This document shows, one piece after another, positions 7,435 to 15,805 of a stretch of DNA of 21,946 nucleotides. The notes beneath the pieces are model-generated. The model ran no database searches. It saw only the letters and a list, made by a program, of their open reading frames with translations, and was not told the origin of the DNA. Both the position numbers and the translations under genes were made by a program. Origin of the DNA: a virus; IMG/VR virus record IMGVR_UViG_3300049893_001031, positions 1-21,946 of that record; one strand, 5' to 3'. Each line of letters begins with the position of its first letter. Within the stretch, counting starts at the first letter, position 1.

Positions 7435-8850
7435 TTAATTACCTAATAATGTGAAGCCTTTATAAGACACTCTTTCTAGACCATCAACAACAACACCAAC
7501 TTTTACTGTGTAGTGCGTAAGGTCCGTTAATAGCGTAGCAGAAACTGGAGCAGTTATAAATCTACCGTTTACGTCAGCAGTAATTCCAGATTGAGTTAAC
7601 CCTGCGACGGCCACTCCAGAAGAGTCATATACTGTAAAATTAGCTGTACCTAAACGGGCTCCGCTTACAACTAAATTATCTCCTACAGCCCAAATAGTAG
7701 CTTGGAGCTGATTTGCTCCGTTTATAGAAAATACTGCCTTACTTTCATATTTAGGTATTTTTCCTAAAATAGGTAAGAAATAATTTCTTAATACGCTGTC
7801 TATAGTGACTGTGACTTTAACGTAATAGTTATTTAAATCAAGATTCAAAGAAGAGGCAATAGGCGTAATTTCATATAGACCATTACTATCAGCGATAATA
7901 CCTGATTGAGTCATTCCAACTACTGCCGACCCAGTGCCATCGTAAACTTGATAGGCTCCTGTCCCTAATCTACTAGGATTATTTAAAACTTCCTCATCAG
8001 CAGAAGCCCAAAAAGAGCCTGTTAATTGGCTTGCCGTATTTAAGATAAAGGTTCCTTCCACGTCATATTCTGGAATAGGTTGAACCAAAGTAGTGTAACC
8101 TTCTCTAATAGCTCCATCTAAAACCATAGTTATCTTAATCATATAATGATCTAAAGTTTTATTTAAGTTAGAAGCTATTGGAGTTATTTTATACTGTCCA
8201 TTAGAATCTACAGCAATATTAGATTCGTTCATTCCTACTATGGCTGTGCCATCTTTATCATAAATTTGATAATTAGCTATGCCCATATTAACAGAGGAAG
8301 GAACGGCTAGATTGGAGTTTTTCAGTGCCCACAAAGTTCCTTGAAGTTCGTTAGAAGGATTAATTGCAAAAGCTCCATCTACTTCATACGTATCAGCAAA
8401 AATAGACAAACCTGTTGAAATTATACTTAGAGTCACAAGATTATTATCTCTGTTACCCACTCCATCTATAGCTTTAATGCCTACGAAATAGGTAGTATTT
8501 GCTTGTATAAAAGAGCCGTCAGCTAAAGTGAAAATATCATATTGAAGTTTATCTGTAATAGCGACGAGGTTTATAGAAGAGAATAAACCTGAATTTGTTA
8601 GAGCTTTGCAGTAAACTTCATATCTTACTGGAAGAGTCACATCTGTACCCGCAGCCCAAGCTGCTCTCATCTGCCCTCTTCCTCCGTTTATAAGACTAAC
8701 TATTCCAGAGAATGTTGGAGCTGTTAAATCTATTACACAAGCCTGAGAAGTGCTTTGGTATTCGCTGCCTGTTACTAACTGGTCATAGAAAATTGTAGGA
8801 CTGGAGGTAGATTGGTAAAAACCTCCATTTTGAATTAAAATATCAGGCAT
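7435..8850 (-). CDS. Fibre/adhesin protein with FN3-like domain and three ~106-aa repeats
   Basis: This 471-residue protein has a short N-terminal segment, then a fibronectin-III-like domain at about 43-146 (RAAWAAGTD, VRYEVYCKA, YFVGIKAIDGVGN). Three tandem copies of one domain of about 106 residues follow, at about 155-257, 261-363 and 366-469. Each copy has the same landmarks: an LQGTLWA/LTGSFWA/LQATIWA strand, then YQIYD/YQVYD/FTVYD, then a GM(T/N)xSxI segment, then D.NG.(Y/F), then HY..K/YYVK/HYTVK. The copies are clearly diverged. Chains of this sort build extended fibres or baseplate-attached adhesins. The stop almost abuts the ATG of the next gene. Confidence 0.7.
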   Translation of the reverse strand: MPDILIQNGGFYQSTSSPTIFYDQLVTGSEYQSTSQACVIDLTAPTFSGIVSLINGGRGQMRAAWAAGTDVTLPVRYEVYCKALTNSGLFSSINLVAITDKLQYDIFTLADGSFIQANTTYFVGIKAIDGVGNRDNNLVTLSIISTGLSIFADTYEVDGAFAINPSNELQGTLWALKNSNLAVPSSVNMGIANYQIYDKDGTAIVGMNESNIAVDSNGQYKITPIASNLNKTLDHYMIKITMVLDGAIREGYTTLVQPIPEYDVEGTFILNTASQLTGSFWASADEEVLNNPSRLGTGAYQVYDGTGSAVVGMTQSGIIADSNGLYEITPIASSLNLDLNNYYVKVTVTIDSVLRNYFLPILGKIPKYESKAVFSINGANQLQATIWAVGDNLVVSGARLGTANFTVYDSSGVAVAGLTQSGITADVNGRFITAPVSATLLTDLTHYTVKVGVVVDGLERVSYKGFTLLGN

Positions 8851-8863
8851 AACTTAACTCCTC

Positions 8864-10939
8864 TTAGGATTCTTTTAGACCCGGACGCACATCTACTCCT
8901 GGAGGAGAGGCAAAAGTGTATCTAACAAGGGTTCCTACAGTGTTTGGAATAGTTCCTAAGGGGTTCCAAACTAAACCGTCCGTAGAATATTCAAAATAGC
9001 TAGAATGAGCAGAAGTATTATGATTAGTTAGTAAACTATCAGATAAATCATAAGCTCTAAAGTATAAAGTAGGAACAGAAGAAGTATAAGCTTTTTTTAG
9101 ACGGAAACCTACTCTTGTAGGAGAACCTGAACTAGAATGGTTATAAGAATATTCCCAATGGTCAGAGGTTTCTTCATTAGCGTCTAAAGACAGCAGAAGT
9201 TCATACACTTGTGCAGGCGAAGAACTTCCTTCGGATTGCATATTAAATAAAATTTTAAACTGAATTTCATCATAAGTCACTATGTTTGCGAGATCTTGAC
9301 CTTCATCTAAGTCCGTCCAACCTCCAGTAATACTTCCAAAACCTGAAGTTCTGTATTGAAGTTTTACATTTCCGGTTTGTTCAAATAGTTTTTCAAAGGA
9401 GCATAAAGCTCTTATTTGACTATTAGGAGTATCTAAAACTTTAGTTACAATATAAGAATAATCATAATAACTGTCTGACCTAAAATCAAAACAACCTATT
9501 CCTCTTTGGCCGGTTGTGCCTCCTGCCACAAAGAACCAACCATTTTCAGAATAAATATTTATAACCGTAACAAAGCCTAAATTAATAGTATCTAAGGAGT
9601 AAGTTTCATAATATTGATTATTTAATTCCCCGACTTGAGTTATTAATTGGTTATTTTGTAATTGTTTAATAATTATTTTCGAGGTGTTAGTTACATATTG
9701 AGCAGCGTCGAGCGTAGAACTCCAATTAGCAAATACTGGAGTAGGTGTTGTAATTTGGTTAACCGCTCCTAAAACATTACTTGTTGATAAACTAGGCCAA
9801 GTGGTAGCTCCGTTAGTTAACTCAGATAATAACCCTAAATAAAGGTTCGTGGTAGTGGAGAAGAAAGCGCAAGCGTTTCCATTCAAAACTCCTCCATTTA
9901 TAGGAGAATTAGTAGGAATAGCTTTTCTTTCACTATCTACAGATAATAAGGTGCCTGTAAGAGCAGGTAAGTTACCCGTTTTAAAACTTACAGTAGAACT
10001 CGTTGTACCAAAAGCTCTACCTACAGAATGAATACCTGATTGAGTACCAGTGGTGTTTATAGAAGCGCCGCCTGTCGTAGCAGATAATTCAAAAGTATTA
10101 GCTGTAGGGTTTCTTACGAAATAGACAGTGCCAGCTGTTAATCCTGTAGGCAAAGCTCCCGTAGTAGATAAAACTACTGGATCATTTACCGAGTAGCCGT
10201 GAGCAGTAGCTGTAACTACTCCAGGAGACGCAATAGTTATTGTAAAAGTTTGTGTACTGTAAGATAAAGCTGCAGTCAAATCTCTGACATAATACTGATG
10301 CGTAGCAGATACACCGTTATGTGCATATACCGTAGAGGTATTAGAATCGTATACTAGTCCGTTTAAAGAGGTTTCTGCTTGAAGAGAACCCATAGCGGAA
10401 CCTAGTTGAGTAAAATAAACAGCTTTTTGGTCATTGCCAGTAGCAAAAGCAATAGTAGGAGGAGAAACTAAAACGAAATCAGTCTTATTTATACTATTAA
10501 CAATAAAGACGCCGCCGTTAATTAATACAGATCCGGTAGTAGCCAAAACAATTCTCCAGCCTGTATCTGTAGAATCATTATGAACTCGCAAACCTCTTAC
10601 CGTCATAGTAGTAGCTGCAGTATTAGGTAATACGAAGTTTATACGACCGACATACGCATGAGTGCCAGTAGTAAAGTTAAAATCATAAAGATGTAAAGTA
10701 GCTAAACCTGCAGAAGCTGCAGAAAGTACAAATATTCTACCATTAGGTGAAACGAAAAAACTTCCTAAAGGAGCAGAACCCGAAGAATCTGTAGCAAAGT
10801 CAATAAATTTACTTAGAGGTGGACCTAAAACGGTTTCTCCATCTATTGTCTTTGATGCTACTCGTCCTTGAATAGTAGTTTTCGTTTGATCATAAGAACC
10901 TACTACGTCCGTAGTCAAATCTGCTAATAATGTTTTCAT
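8864..10939 (-). CDS. Large beta-rich tail fibre/structural protein
   Basis: This 691-residue protein is dominated by predicted strands and Ser/Thr/Gly/Asn, with no clear helices. The first 230 residues alternate short strands and turns (GSFFVSPNGRIFVLSAASAG; NGLVYDSNTSTVYAHNG) in a way that suggests a beta-propeller or solenoid. Residues about 230-305 carry a module common in phage structural proteins: an 'IASPGVVTATAHGYS.NDPV' stretch followed by LPTGLTAGTVYFVRNP and TANTFELSATTGGA. The C-terminus (about 590-691) resembles a receptor-binding or carbohydrate-binding domain (TLYFRAYDLSDSLL). Shine-Dalgarno GAGGAAA precedes ATG 10939. It is probably a tail fibre or large adhesin; which part binds a receptor is unknown. 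Confidence 0.6.
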   Translation of the reverse strand: MKTLLADLTTDVVGSYDQTKTTIQGRVASKTIDGETVLGPPLSKFIDFATDSSGSAPLGSFFVSPNGRIFVLSAASAGLATLHLYDFNFTTGTHAYVGRINFVLPNTAATTMTVRGLRVHNDSTDTGWRIVLATTGSVLINGGVFIVNSINKTDFVLVSPPTIAFATGNDQKAVYFTQLGSAMGSLQAETSLNGLVYDSNTSTVYAHNGVSATHQYYVRDLTAALSYSTQTFTITIASPGVVTATAHGYSVNDPVVLSTTGALPTGLTAGTVYFVRNPTANTFELSATTGGASINTTGTQSGIHSVGRAFGTTSSTVSFKTGNLPALTGTLLSVDSERKAIPTNSPINGGVLNGNACAFFSTTTNLYLGLLSELTNGATTWPSLSTSNVLGAVNQITTPTPVFANWSSTLDAAQYVTNTSKIIIKQLQNNQLITQVGELNNQYYETYSLDTINLGFVTVINIYSENGWFFVAGGTTGQRGIGCFDFRSDSYYDYSYIVTKVLDTPNSQIRALCSFEKLFEQTGNVKLQYRTSGFGSITGGWTDLDEGQDLANIVTYDEIQFKILFNMQSEGSSSPAQVYELLLSLDANEETSDHWEYSYNHSSSGSPTRVGFRLKKAYTSSVPTLYFRAYDLSDSLLTNHNTSAHSSYFEYSTDGLVWNPLGTIPNTVGTLVRYTFASPPGVDVRPGLKES

Positions 10940-10959
10940 TATTTAAGTTTCCTCGTTTC

Positions 10960-11865
10960 TTAAGTTATGGACCAAGTTATAGCATCCCGTCTATATTTTG
11001 TTCCAACTTGTGTATAAGTTATAGTTTTTGTTGCAGTTGCTGACGGAAAAGTAGGACTCGTGTACGTTATAGAAGTCACTCGTTCATCTTTAGTGCCAAA
11101 ATCTGCATAAGTAATATTCTGAATTCTGTCGTGAGAGGCTAAAATTTGCTGTCTTAAATTATTTACGTAACCTCTTTTTACTCCTGTTTTTGTGCCGTCT
11201 TCTGTACCAACTATAAAAACATTGTCAGGAGTACTTGTAAAAGCTTCTAAATCAACAGGAATAGCTGTTTGGTTAGTGGCTATAGTTACAGGAATAGACT
11301 GAGCGGCTAGTGCCGGACCTTGAGGAGGTATTTTATTATTTAAAGTAGCAAGAGTGGTTTCTGTAGCTGCGCCAGTAGGTAAAGGTAAAGAGGCGGCGGC
11401 AATATTTTGGGTATCTGTTGGCTCAGTCTTTTGTTCTAATTCAGTTAATAAATCACTTAACTTTGAATTTATACTCTGAGTTTCAGTTAAAACTGCTGCG
11501 TCTTTTGTATTAACAGAGCCATCAGGATTTATATCGAGTTCGTGCCCGGCAGAGTCTTTAATTGCTATATTGTCGCCATCAGCTGCATCTATTTCTACAT
11601 TAGCATTAAGAGAGCCATCAGCCTCTACCGTAAGCGTTGCGCCGGTATTTTTATCGCCAATATGTACGCCATCTTCATCAACGTCTAAATCTACAGAAAC
11701 ATCACCTATAGTAGCAGTAATATTAGCGTCTACGGCTAGTCGTTTTTTGCCTGCAATCTCTACTACGTCTACAGGTAAACCTGTTTTTGGATCAACAAGA
11801 GAAACTCCTTGAGTAACTCCTCTTGAATTATGCTGAGATCCTGATGATTTATTCTTAGTAGCCAT
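10960..11865 (-). CDS. Acidic beta-rich virion protein of unknown role
   Basis: This 301-residue protein has a polar, probably disordered N-terminus (about 1-20). Residues about 40-125 form short strand-turn units with many Asp and Gly (DVSVDLDVDEDGVHIGD; LTVEADGSLNANVEID; LDINPDGSVNT) that look like degenerate repeats of about 20-25 residues. A linker with TLATLNNKIPPQG at about 170 is a segment type common in phage structural proteins. The last 40 residues (ITYTSPTFPSATATKTITYT) form a compact beta C-terminus. It lies between the zinc-finger gene and the large fibre gene and may be a fibre-linking or decoration protein. The ATG overlaps the upstream stop as TAATG. Confidence 0.5.
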   Translation of the reverse strand: MATKNKSSGSQHNSRGVTQGVSLVDPKTGLPVDVVEIAGKKRLAVDANITATIGDVSVDLDVDEDGVHIGDKNTGATLTVEADGSLNANVEIDAADGDNIAIKDSAGHELDINPDGSVNTKDAAVLTETQSINSKLSDLLTELEQKTEPTDTQNIAAASLPLPTGAATETTLATLNNKIPPQGPALAAQSIPVTIATNQTAIPVDLEAFTSTPDNVFIVGTEDGTKTGVKRGYVNNLRQQILASHDRIQNITYADFGTKDERVTSITYTSPTFPSATATKTITYTQVGTKYRRDAITWSIT

Positions 11866-12404
11866 TAGCCCTCTAGCTTTTTAATAATCCTGTCTTTTAG
11901 TTCTCTTTTCTCTTGCTTAGTCATCATTTTAGGAATAGTTAATTTAGCTATTTCTTCAATCTTTGGGTCATGTAAAATATGTTTTTTACAGTAGCCGACT
12001 GAGCTTTTCTTCATAGCTTGGTAAGGGCAAATTTCTTTAGTATTAGGAGAAATAAAAGTACAGCCGTTTTGTTCAACGTGTTTAATTTCGTCCAATACTT
12101 TTTGCTCTTGCTTCTTTTCAGCTACAAAAGCGTCTAGAAGTTGTTTATATTTATTATATATTTGTTTACCATAGATTAATTCAACGTCTCTTGGCCTCAT
12201 AATAAACTTTAAATCTTTTAAAGCTAGTAAGGGCAGCTCTGGTTGATTTTTAATTAAAGGTAATTTTTTTATTTGGGAGTAAATTTTACTGTCTTTTTCA
12301 ACTACGGCGTAGCCACCTCTAAACATTACTCCATTGATAAGACCATTTACGTCTTTTAAAGCATGTTTAATAACCACGTAGTTTTTTTGTCTTGCTTCTT
12401 TCAT
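11865..12404 (-). CDS. Basic protein with C3H zinc-finger-like motif
   Basis: This 179-residue basic protein is mostly helical. Residues 115-142 contain C115-x10-C126-x12-C139-x2-H142 within a 'GC.F......C...A...S.GYCKKH' pattern, which matches a small zinc-binding motif found in phage and eukaryotic proteins. The C-terminus (about 145-179) is a lysine-rich helix. A nucleic-acid or protein-binding role in capsid assembly or gene control is possible, but none is shown. Shine-Dalgarno GAGGAA precedes ATG 12404. It lies downstream of a strong terminator, so it needs read-through or its own promoter; none was found. Confidence 0.5.
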   Translation of the reverse strand: MKEARQKNYVVIKHALKDVNGLINGVMFRGGYAVVEKDSKIYSQIKKLPLIKNQPELPLLALKDLKFIMRPRDVELIYGKQIYNKYKQLLDAFVAEKKQEQKVLDEIKHVEQNGCTFISPNTKEICPYQAMKKSSVGYCKKHILHDPKIEEIAKLTIPKMMTKQEKRELKDRIIKKLEG

Positions 12405-12434
12405 ACTTTATTCCTCGGTAAAGTAGATTACATA

Positions 12435-12477
12435 AAATAATCTCCTACGCAATATAAAATACGACGTAGGAGATTTT
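12435..12477 (-). terminator. Intrinsic terminator after the capsid gene
   Basis: A perfect 11-bp inverted repeat, AATCTCCTACG (12439-12449) and CGTAGGAGATT (12465-12475), has a loop of 15 nt. Read on the minus strand the stem is followed by ATTTTATG, and on the plus strand by TTC. It starts about 12 nt after the capsid stop codon. This is a typical site for separating a highly expressed capsid transcript from the fibre genes downstream. The T run is short, so partial read-through is likely. Confidence 0.75.
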
Positions 12478-12486
12478 CAAATCAGA

Positions 12487-13803
12487 TTAAGCGCCCAAGG
12501 GTAAAACGTACTTCATACGAGCTAGACTTAAACGATTGTATAAGTCCATGCCGCAATACCACTTTAGACGGTATTGGTAAGCATTTTCGTCTTCACGAGG
12601 ACCAACATACTCAAGTTTTAGGCCAGCGTTATCAGTTGAAGTGAAACCGGCGATACCTTTGTACTCGCCCCAGCAACCGCAATAGATGCTTGAGCCATCA
12701 AGACGCTCAGCAGCTTCAGCAGCTGAACCGGCAGGGAATAGACCAGCCGTGTTTAGAGCTTGACGAGCAACCATCTTGTTCTGCTCAGGATCGAAGAAAC
12801 TACCAGTAACGGTAACGTCTAGAGTAGCCGTGCCTGCACCGCTAGTAATAGCGTAGCGATAAAGAACGCCGTCTGAACCACGTAGAAGTAGCCATTCTGC
12901 GTCAGCAGCAGAAGCAGCAGCAAGAACAACCGTATCAGCGTCAGTAACGCTAGAAACAGTAGTTTCAACGCTATTAACAGCGTCATAACGACTTACGAAA
13001 TCGTTACGGAAAACAGGAATATCTTGATAATGTAGCATAGGCTTGTCGTTGCCTAGGCCTTGACGCTGGATCATACTAGAATCCGTACCACCACCAGTAT
13101 TACGTAGTAGTACACGTAGAGTACGAATGTCTCGTGAGTGCATCATTAGGAAGTCAGGCGTAGCAGACGTTACACGGTCAATTAGAGAGTCTAGGTCTTC
13201 TAGAGTGTAGACTCGGCCTTTTAAGCCGTTACGAGCACTAGAAGGGTCATCTTCTTCTAGTTCTAGCGTCTGAGTAGAAGCGCCAGCATTGTAGAAAGGA
13301 TGGTTAACGTCATCAACGTTACCTTGTTCGGCGTCTAGAATAGAAGCCATACCTTTGAAACGATCAGCAAGGCCAAGAGGACCGTTGTTCGTTTGGGTTA
13401 ACGTAGCTGATCGGTTAGCGTTAACTACAGCGTTCATATAAATACGAGCAATTTGCTTGGACTTAGATGAAATCTGAGCAGCTAGTTGGTCGTTAGAATC
13501 TGAAAGCTGATCGTCAACTTGAGCGTCGAGGATAATTTCAGCTAAGATAGCAGTTAGGTTTACGTTGACGTTAGTGAACGTAGCGCCAGCTTGATACTTA
13601 GACTGATTTAGGTTAGTGCCAGGAGCAGCGAAATCTGCGCTAGCTAGAGTAGCTTCACGGGTAAAGGTGTAAGCTAAACCTTTAAACGTAACGAAGGGCA
13701 TGTACTGAAACCACTGGTCAACAGAGATAATGTCAGCAACGATACCTTGAACTAGTTCGTTGTTTGATAGCGTTGCTGCGTTTGCTAAAGTAGTAACTTG
13801 CAT
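12487..13803 (-). CDS. Major capsid protein (HK97-fold)
   Basis: This 438-residue protein follows the coiled-coil scaffold gene. The N-terminal 60 residues include a 'ATLSNNELVQGIVADI' helix and a strand pair, as in HK97-fold capsid proteins of myovirus type. Residues 80-135 form a long helix (spine helix) with 'SKQIARIYMNAVVNA'. LSLARMKYVLPLGA at the C-terminus is a conserved-looking end. An insert of about 60 residues (278-336, from SVETTVSSVTDADTVV to FFDPEQNK) is beta-rich and probably a surface domain. The start ATG has a good AGGAG Shine-Dalgarno. Base composition is richer in GC than the neighbouring genes, as in the sheath, consistent with selection for high expression. No separate capsid maturation protease was recognised in the window. 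Confidence 0.85.
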   Translation of the reverse strand: MQVTTLANAATLSNNELVQGIVADIISVDQWFQYMPFVTFKGLAYTFTREATLASADFAAPGTNLNQSKYQAGATFTNVNVNLTAILAEIILDAQVDDQLSDSNDQLAAQISSKSKQIARIYMNAVVNANRSATLTQTNNGPLGLADRFKGMASILDAEQGNVDDVNHPFYNAGASTQTLELEEDDPSSARNGLKGRVYTLEDLDSLIDRVTSATPDFLMMHSRDIRTLRVLLRNTGGGTDSSMIQRQGLGNDKPMLHYQDIPVFRNDFVSRYDAVNSVETTVSSVTDADTVVLAAASAADAEWLLLRGSDGVLYRYAITSGAGTATLDVTVTGSFFDPEQNKMVARQALNTAGLFPAGSAAEAAERLDGSSIYCGCWGEYKGIAGFTSTDNAGLKLEYVGPREDENAYQYRLKWYCGMDLYNRLSLARMKYVLPLGA

Positions 13804-13822
13804 CTTTTTCTATTCTCCTATT

Positions 13823-14677
13823 TTATTTTTTAAAAATTGGGTTTTTTTCTTTAACTGCTTTTTGTAAACCCATTCTGATTAGAGACATTGAAGGAAGTTT
13901 CGCTCTTTCAGCTCGCTCCTGTTCTTCAATTTTATCTTTAGATAACCTAGCACCGTCATTAGCTCCAGGAACTGAATGATTGACTACGATCTTCTTTTCG
14001 CCAAACATACCCATTCTTTGAGCTTCTGATAAAGATAACCAAGCTTCATGAGGATCTTCATAACCTTTAACCATTTTATCAGCAAAGGAACGAAACTCTT
14101 CAGGAATCTTACCTAACTCTTCTTTAATCTTGTCACGATATACTTGCTGACGAGCCTCTTGCTCTGCTTCGTATTGCGTGGCTTTAGACTTATAACTAGC
14201 TAGGAGTTTTTCTTTCTCTTCTAATTCTCGTTTATATACATTTTCAACTTCAACTAGACGAGCTTCCCTATTGGCTAATTTTTCTTCGATAGAACGCTTT
14301 TTGTCTGCTTGGTCAGCTTCAATGGCCTCTAGCTTCTTTTTGGCTTCTAAAGCAGTTTGAGCTTCTTCTCGGACTTTAGCAATAGCTTCTTCTTTTTCTT
14401 TCGCTAACTTATCTAGTTGTTCTTGAAACTTAGTACGATAAGCTTTATTTTCTTCTCGTAGTTTAACAACTTCTTTTAGTGCGCTGTCCTTGCTCCATTC
14501 TTCAGGATTCTTAACCGTTTTACTGTCTTCTACTTTTGCTGCTGGAGCAGGTTCAGAAACTGTTAAATTTTCTCCAATAGGTAATTTATCTGAAAGATTT
14601 TCACTTCCGATAATGCCTGTTGAGGTTTCTTCAGTCTTGACCTTTGAAAGTTTTTCTAGTAAATTCTCTTGTGACAT
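13823..14677 (-). CDS. Probable scaffold protein (coiled coil)
   Basis: This 284-residue, highly charged protein has a proline- and glutamate-rich N-terminus. A long coiled coil covers about 65-190 (alternating K/E with heptad Leu/Ala/Val, e.g. KEKEEAIAKVREEAQTALEA), and a compact C-terminal domain covers about 195-284 (FRSFADKMVKGYEDPHEAW; LPSMSLIRMGLQKAVK). It lies directly upstream of the major capsid gene, which is the normal place for a scaffold. The last residues are a basic helix that could contact the capsid protein. No protease motif is visible, so this is scaffold alone. Shine-Dalgarno AAGGAG sits just after a small hairpin (14690-14706). Confidence 0.75.
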   Translation of the reverse strand: MSQENLLEKLSKVKTEETSTGIIGSENLSDKLPIGENLTVSEPAPAAKVEDSKTVKNPEEWSKDSALKEVVKLREENKAYRTKFQEQLDKLAKEKEEAIAKVREEAQTALEAKKKLEAIEADQADKKRSIEEKLANREARLVEVENVYKRELEEKEKLLASYKSKATQYEAEQEARQQVYRDKIKEELGKIPEEFRSFADKMVKGYEDPHEAWLSLSEAQRMGMFGEKKIVVNHSVPGANDGARLSKDKIEEQERAERAKLPSMSLIRMGLQKAVKEKNPIFKK

Positions 14678-14689
14678 CTTTAACTCCTT

Positions 14690-14706
14690 TTTCGGCTCTA
14701 CCGAAA
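14690..14706 (-). promoter_or_regulatory. Small hairpin before the scaffold gene
   Basis: TTTCGG (14690-14695 as read on the plus strand) and CCGAAA (14701-14706) form a 6-bp stem with a 5-nt loop. On the minus strand the stem ends next to the AAGGAG Shine-Dalgarno of the scaffold gene. It may protect the mRNA 5' end after processing or tune translation. There is no T run, so it is not a terminator in this direction. Confidence 0.4.
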
Positions 14707-14718
14707 TTGTGGTTTGTC

Positions 14719-15057
14719 TTACCCTATTAAATCACGCCCATGTGTAGGGAATGTTTTACCAAAACCTTCATCGTACATCTTTTTACTATAAGGATTATTA
14801 CTTCTTCCTACTATGTCTTCCGAGACTACAGGAATAAGTTTTACCTCATAGATCAAACTAGGACTGAAAGCTGTAATTACTGGATCTTCAACTATAAAGG
14901 GTTTTTGTTCCTTAACAGAAGTAGTCCATTCTTCTGTTAATTTTTTCCAAACTTCAAAACACTTATCATAATTAGTAGAACTAGCTATTTCTAAATGTTG
15001 TCCGTCTGTTCTTAAAATAAGTACAGCGTATACTAAATTATTAGACTTCTGTGACAT
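14719..15057 (-). CDS. Small protein of unknown function between portal and scaffold
   Basis: The protein has 112 residues when started at the ATG 15057. The upstream ATG 15063 has AGG only 2 nt away, whereas AGGAAATGCGG places the second ATG about 8 nt after AGG, so the shorter start is preferred. The sequence is a compact alpha/beta pattern: LVYAVLILRTDGQHLEIAS, then a helix FEVWKKLTEEW, then FIVEDPVITAFSPSLIYEVKLIPV. I do not recognise the family. The overlap with the portal stop (15041-15057) implies coupled translation, and its position suggests a head-assembly role. Confidence 0.55.
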   Translation of the reverse strand: MSQKSNNLVYAVLILRTDGQHLEIASSTNYDKCFEVWKKLTEEWTTSVKEQKPFIVEDPVITAFSPSLIYEVKLIPVVSEDIVGRSNNPYSKKMYDEGFGKTFPTHGRDLIG

Positions 15058-15805
15058 CCGCATTTCCTTTGCCTAGTCGGTTTTTATTTCCTTTTGGAGC
15101 GCCTCTTTTTCCTTGTCCTTGAGGCTTTCCTTCCCCTTGTTTACCGGGCTGCTTTGCACTCTTTTGAGAATGTACAGCTCTATTATCTATTTTAGCTCCA
15201 GTAACAGAAGGTCCTTCATTAGAAGTTATACCGTTATAAACCATACCAGCAGTCTCATATTTTTTAGCTAACTCTAGCTGAAAGTCAGCTTCGTCTGCTA
15301 ATTTCTCTTTATTATCATCTCTTGTCTCTTTGATAGCTTTCTTTATTTCTGCTTCTGAGAGATAAGGATATAATTGTTTATATGCCTGCTTGTCCCCGGT
15401 CTGCCTAATCTTTTGCTCAATGATGATTGTTTCCATTTGAGTCTTAGGGTCTACCGGAAACTTTGGTTCAATATAAGTAATTTCTAATTTTGCATTTTCG
15501 GAGAACTTCTTTTCTCCTGATTTTGAATAATGAGCGTTCCATAGTTTTTTAATAACTTGGAATAGTTGTTGTTCTCGCTCTTTAATTAGCTGGCCTCTTC
15601 TACGGTTCCTGTCGATTACTCCAGCTTTTTCCATCCATAAAGCGAAACCTGAAGGAGACATTTTATCTCTATATTTAGGCATTAATCCATGGTTAACTCT
15701 AACCATGTCTGTAATACTTTCTATAGTTTTAAGTAATCCTGTAATATCTGCTTTTGGATGCTCGAACCTAAAATCGCCTCGTTCGCCTACGGCTACTGCG
15801 GTGTC
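15041..15805 (-). CDS. Portal protein, exon 2
   Basis: This is the 3' part of the portal gene after the intron. In frame with exon 1 it starts at DTAVAVGERGDF and continues through FEHPKADITGLLKTIESITDM, which is the usual portal region after 'LGP' that precedes the long C-terminal helices. The long helices run through EREQQLFQVIKKLWNA. The C-terminal 40 residues are low-complexity, rich in Gly, Lys, Gln and Pro. Exon 2 encodes 254 residues and ends at TAA 15043-15041. The reading frame stays open upstream to 15826 and beyond, but that stretch codes for the homing endonuclease C-terminus in another frame. The join at 15806/15805 is inferred because it restores frame with the exon-1 end, and is not proved. 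Confidence 0.75.
   Translation of the reverse strand, partial: DTAVAVGERGDFRFEHPKADITGLLKTIESITDMVRVNHGLMPKYRDKMSPSGFALWMEKAGVIDRNRRRGQLIKEREQQLFQVIKKLWNAHYSKSGEKKFSENAKLEITYIEPKFPVDPKTQMETIIIEQKIRQTGDKQAYKQLYPYLSEAEIKKAIKETRDDNKEKLADEADFQLELAKKYETAGMVYNGITSNEGPSVTGAKIDNRAVHSQKSAKQPGKQGEGKPQGQGKRGAPKGNKNRLGKGNADVTEV

Noticed and set aside
15058-15063. First ATG of the protein between portal and scaffold
   Set aside because: The ribosome-binding site is only 2 nt away from it but about 8 nt from the second ATG.
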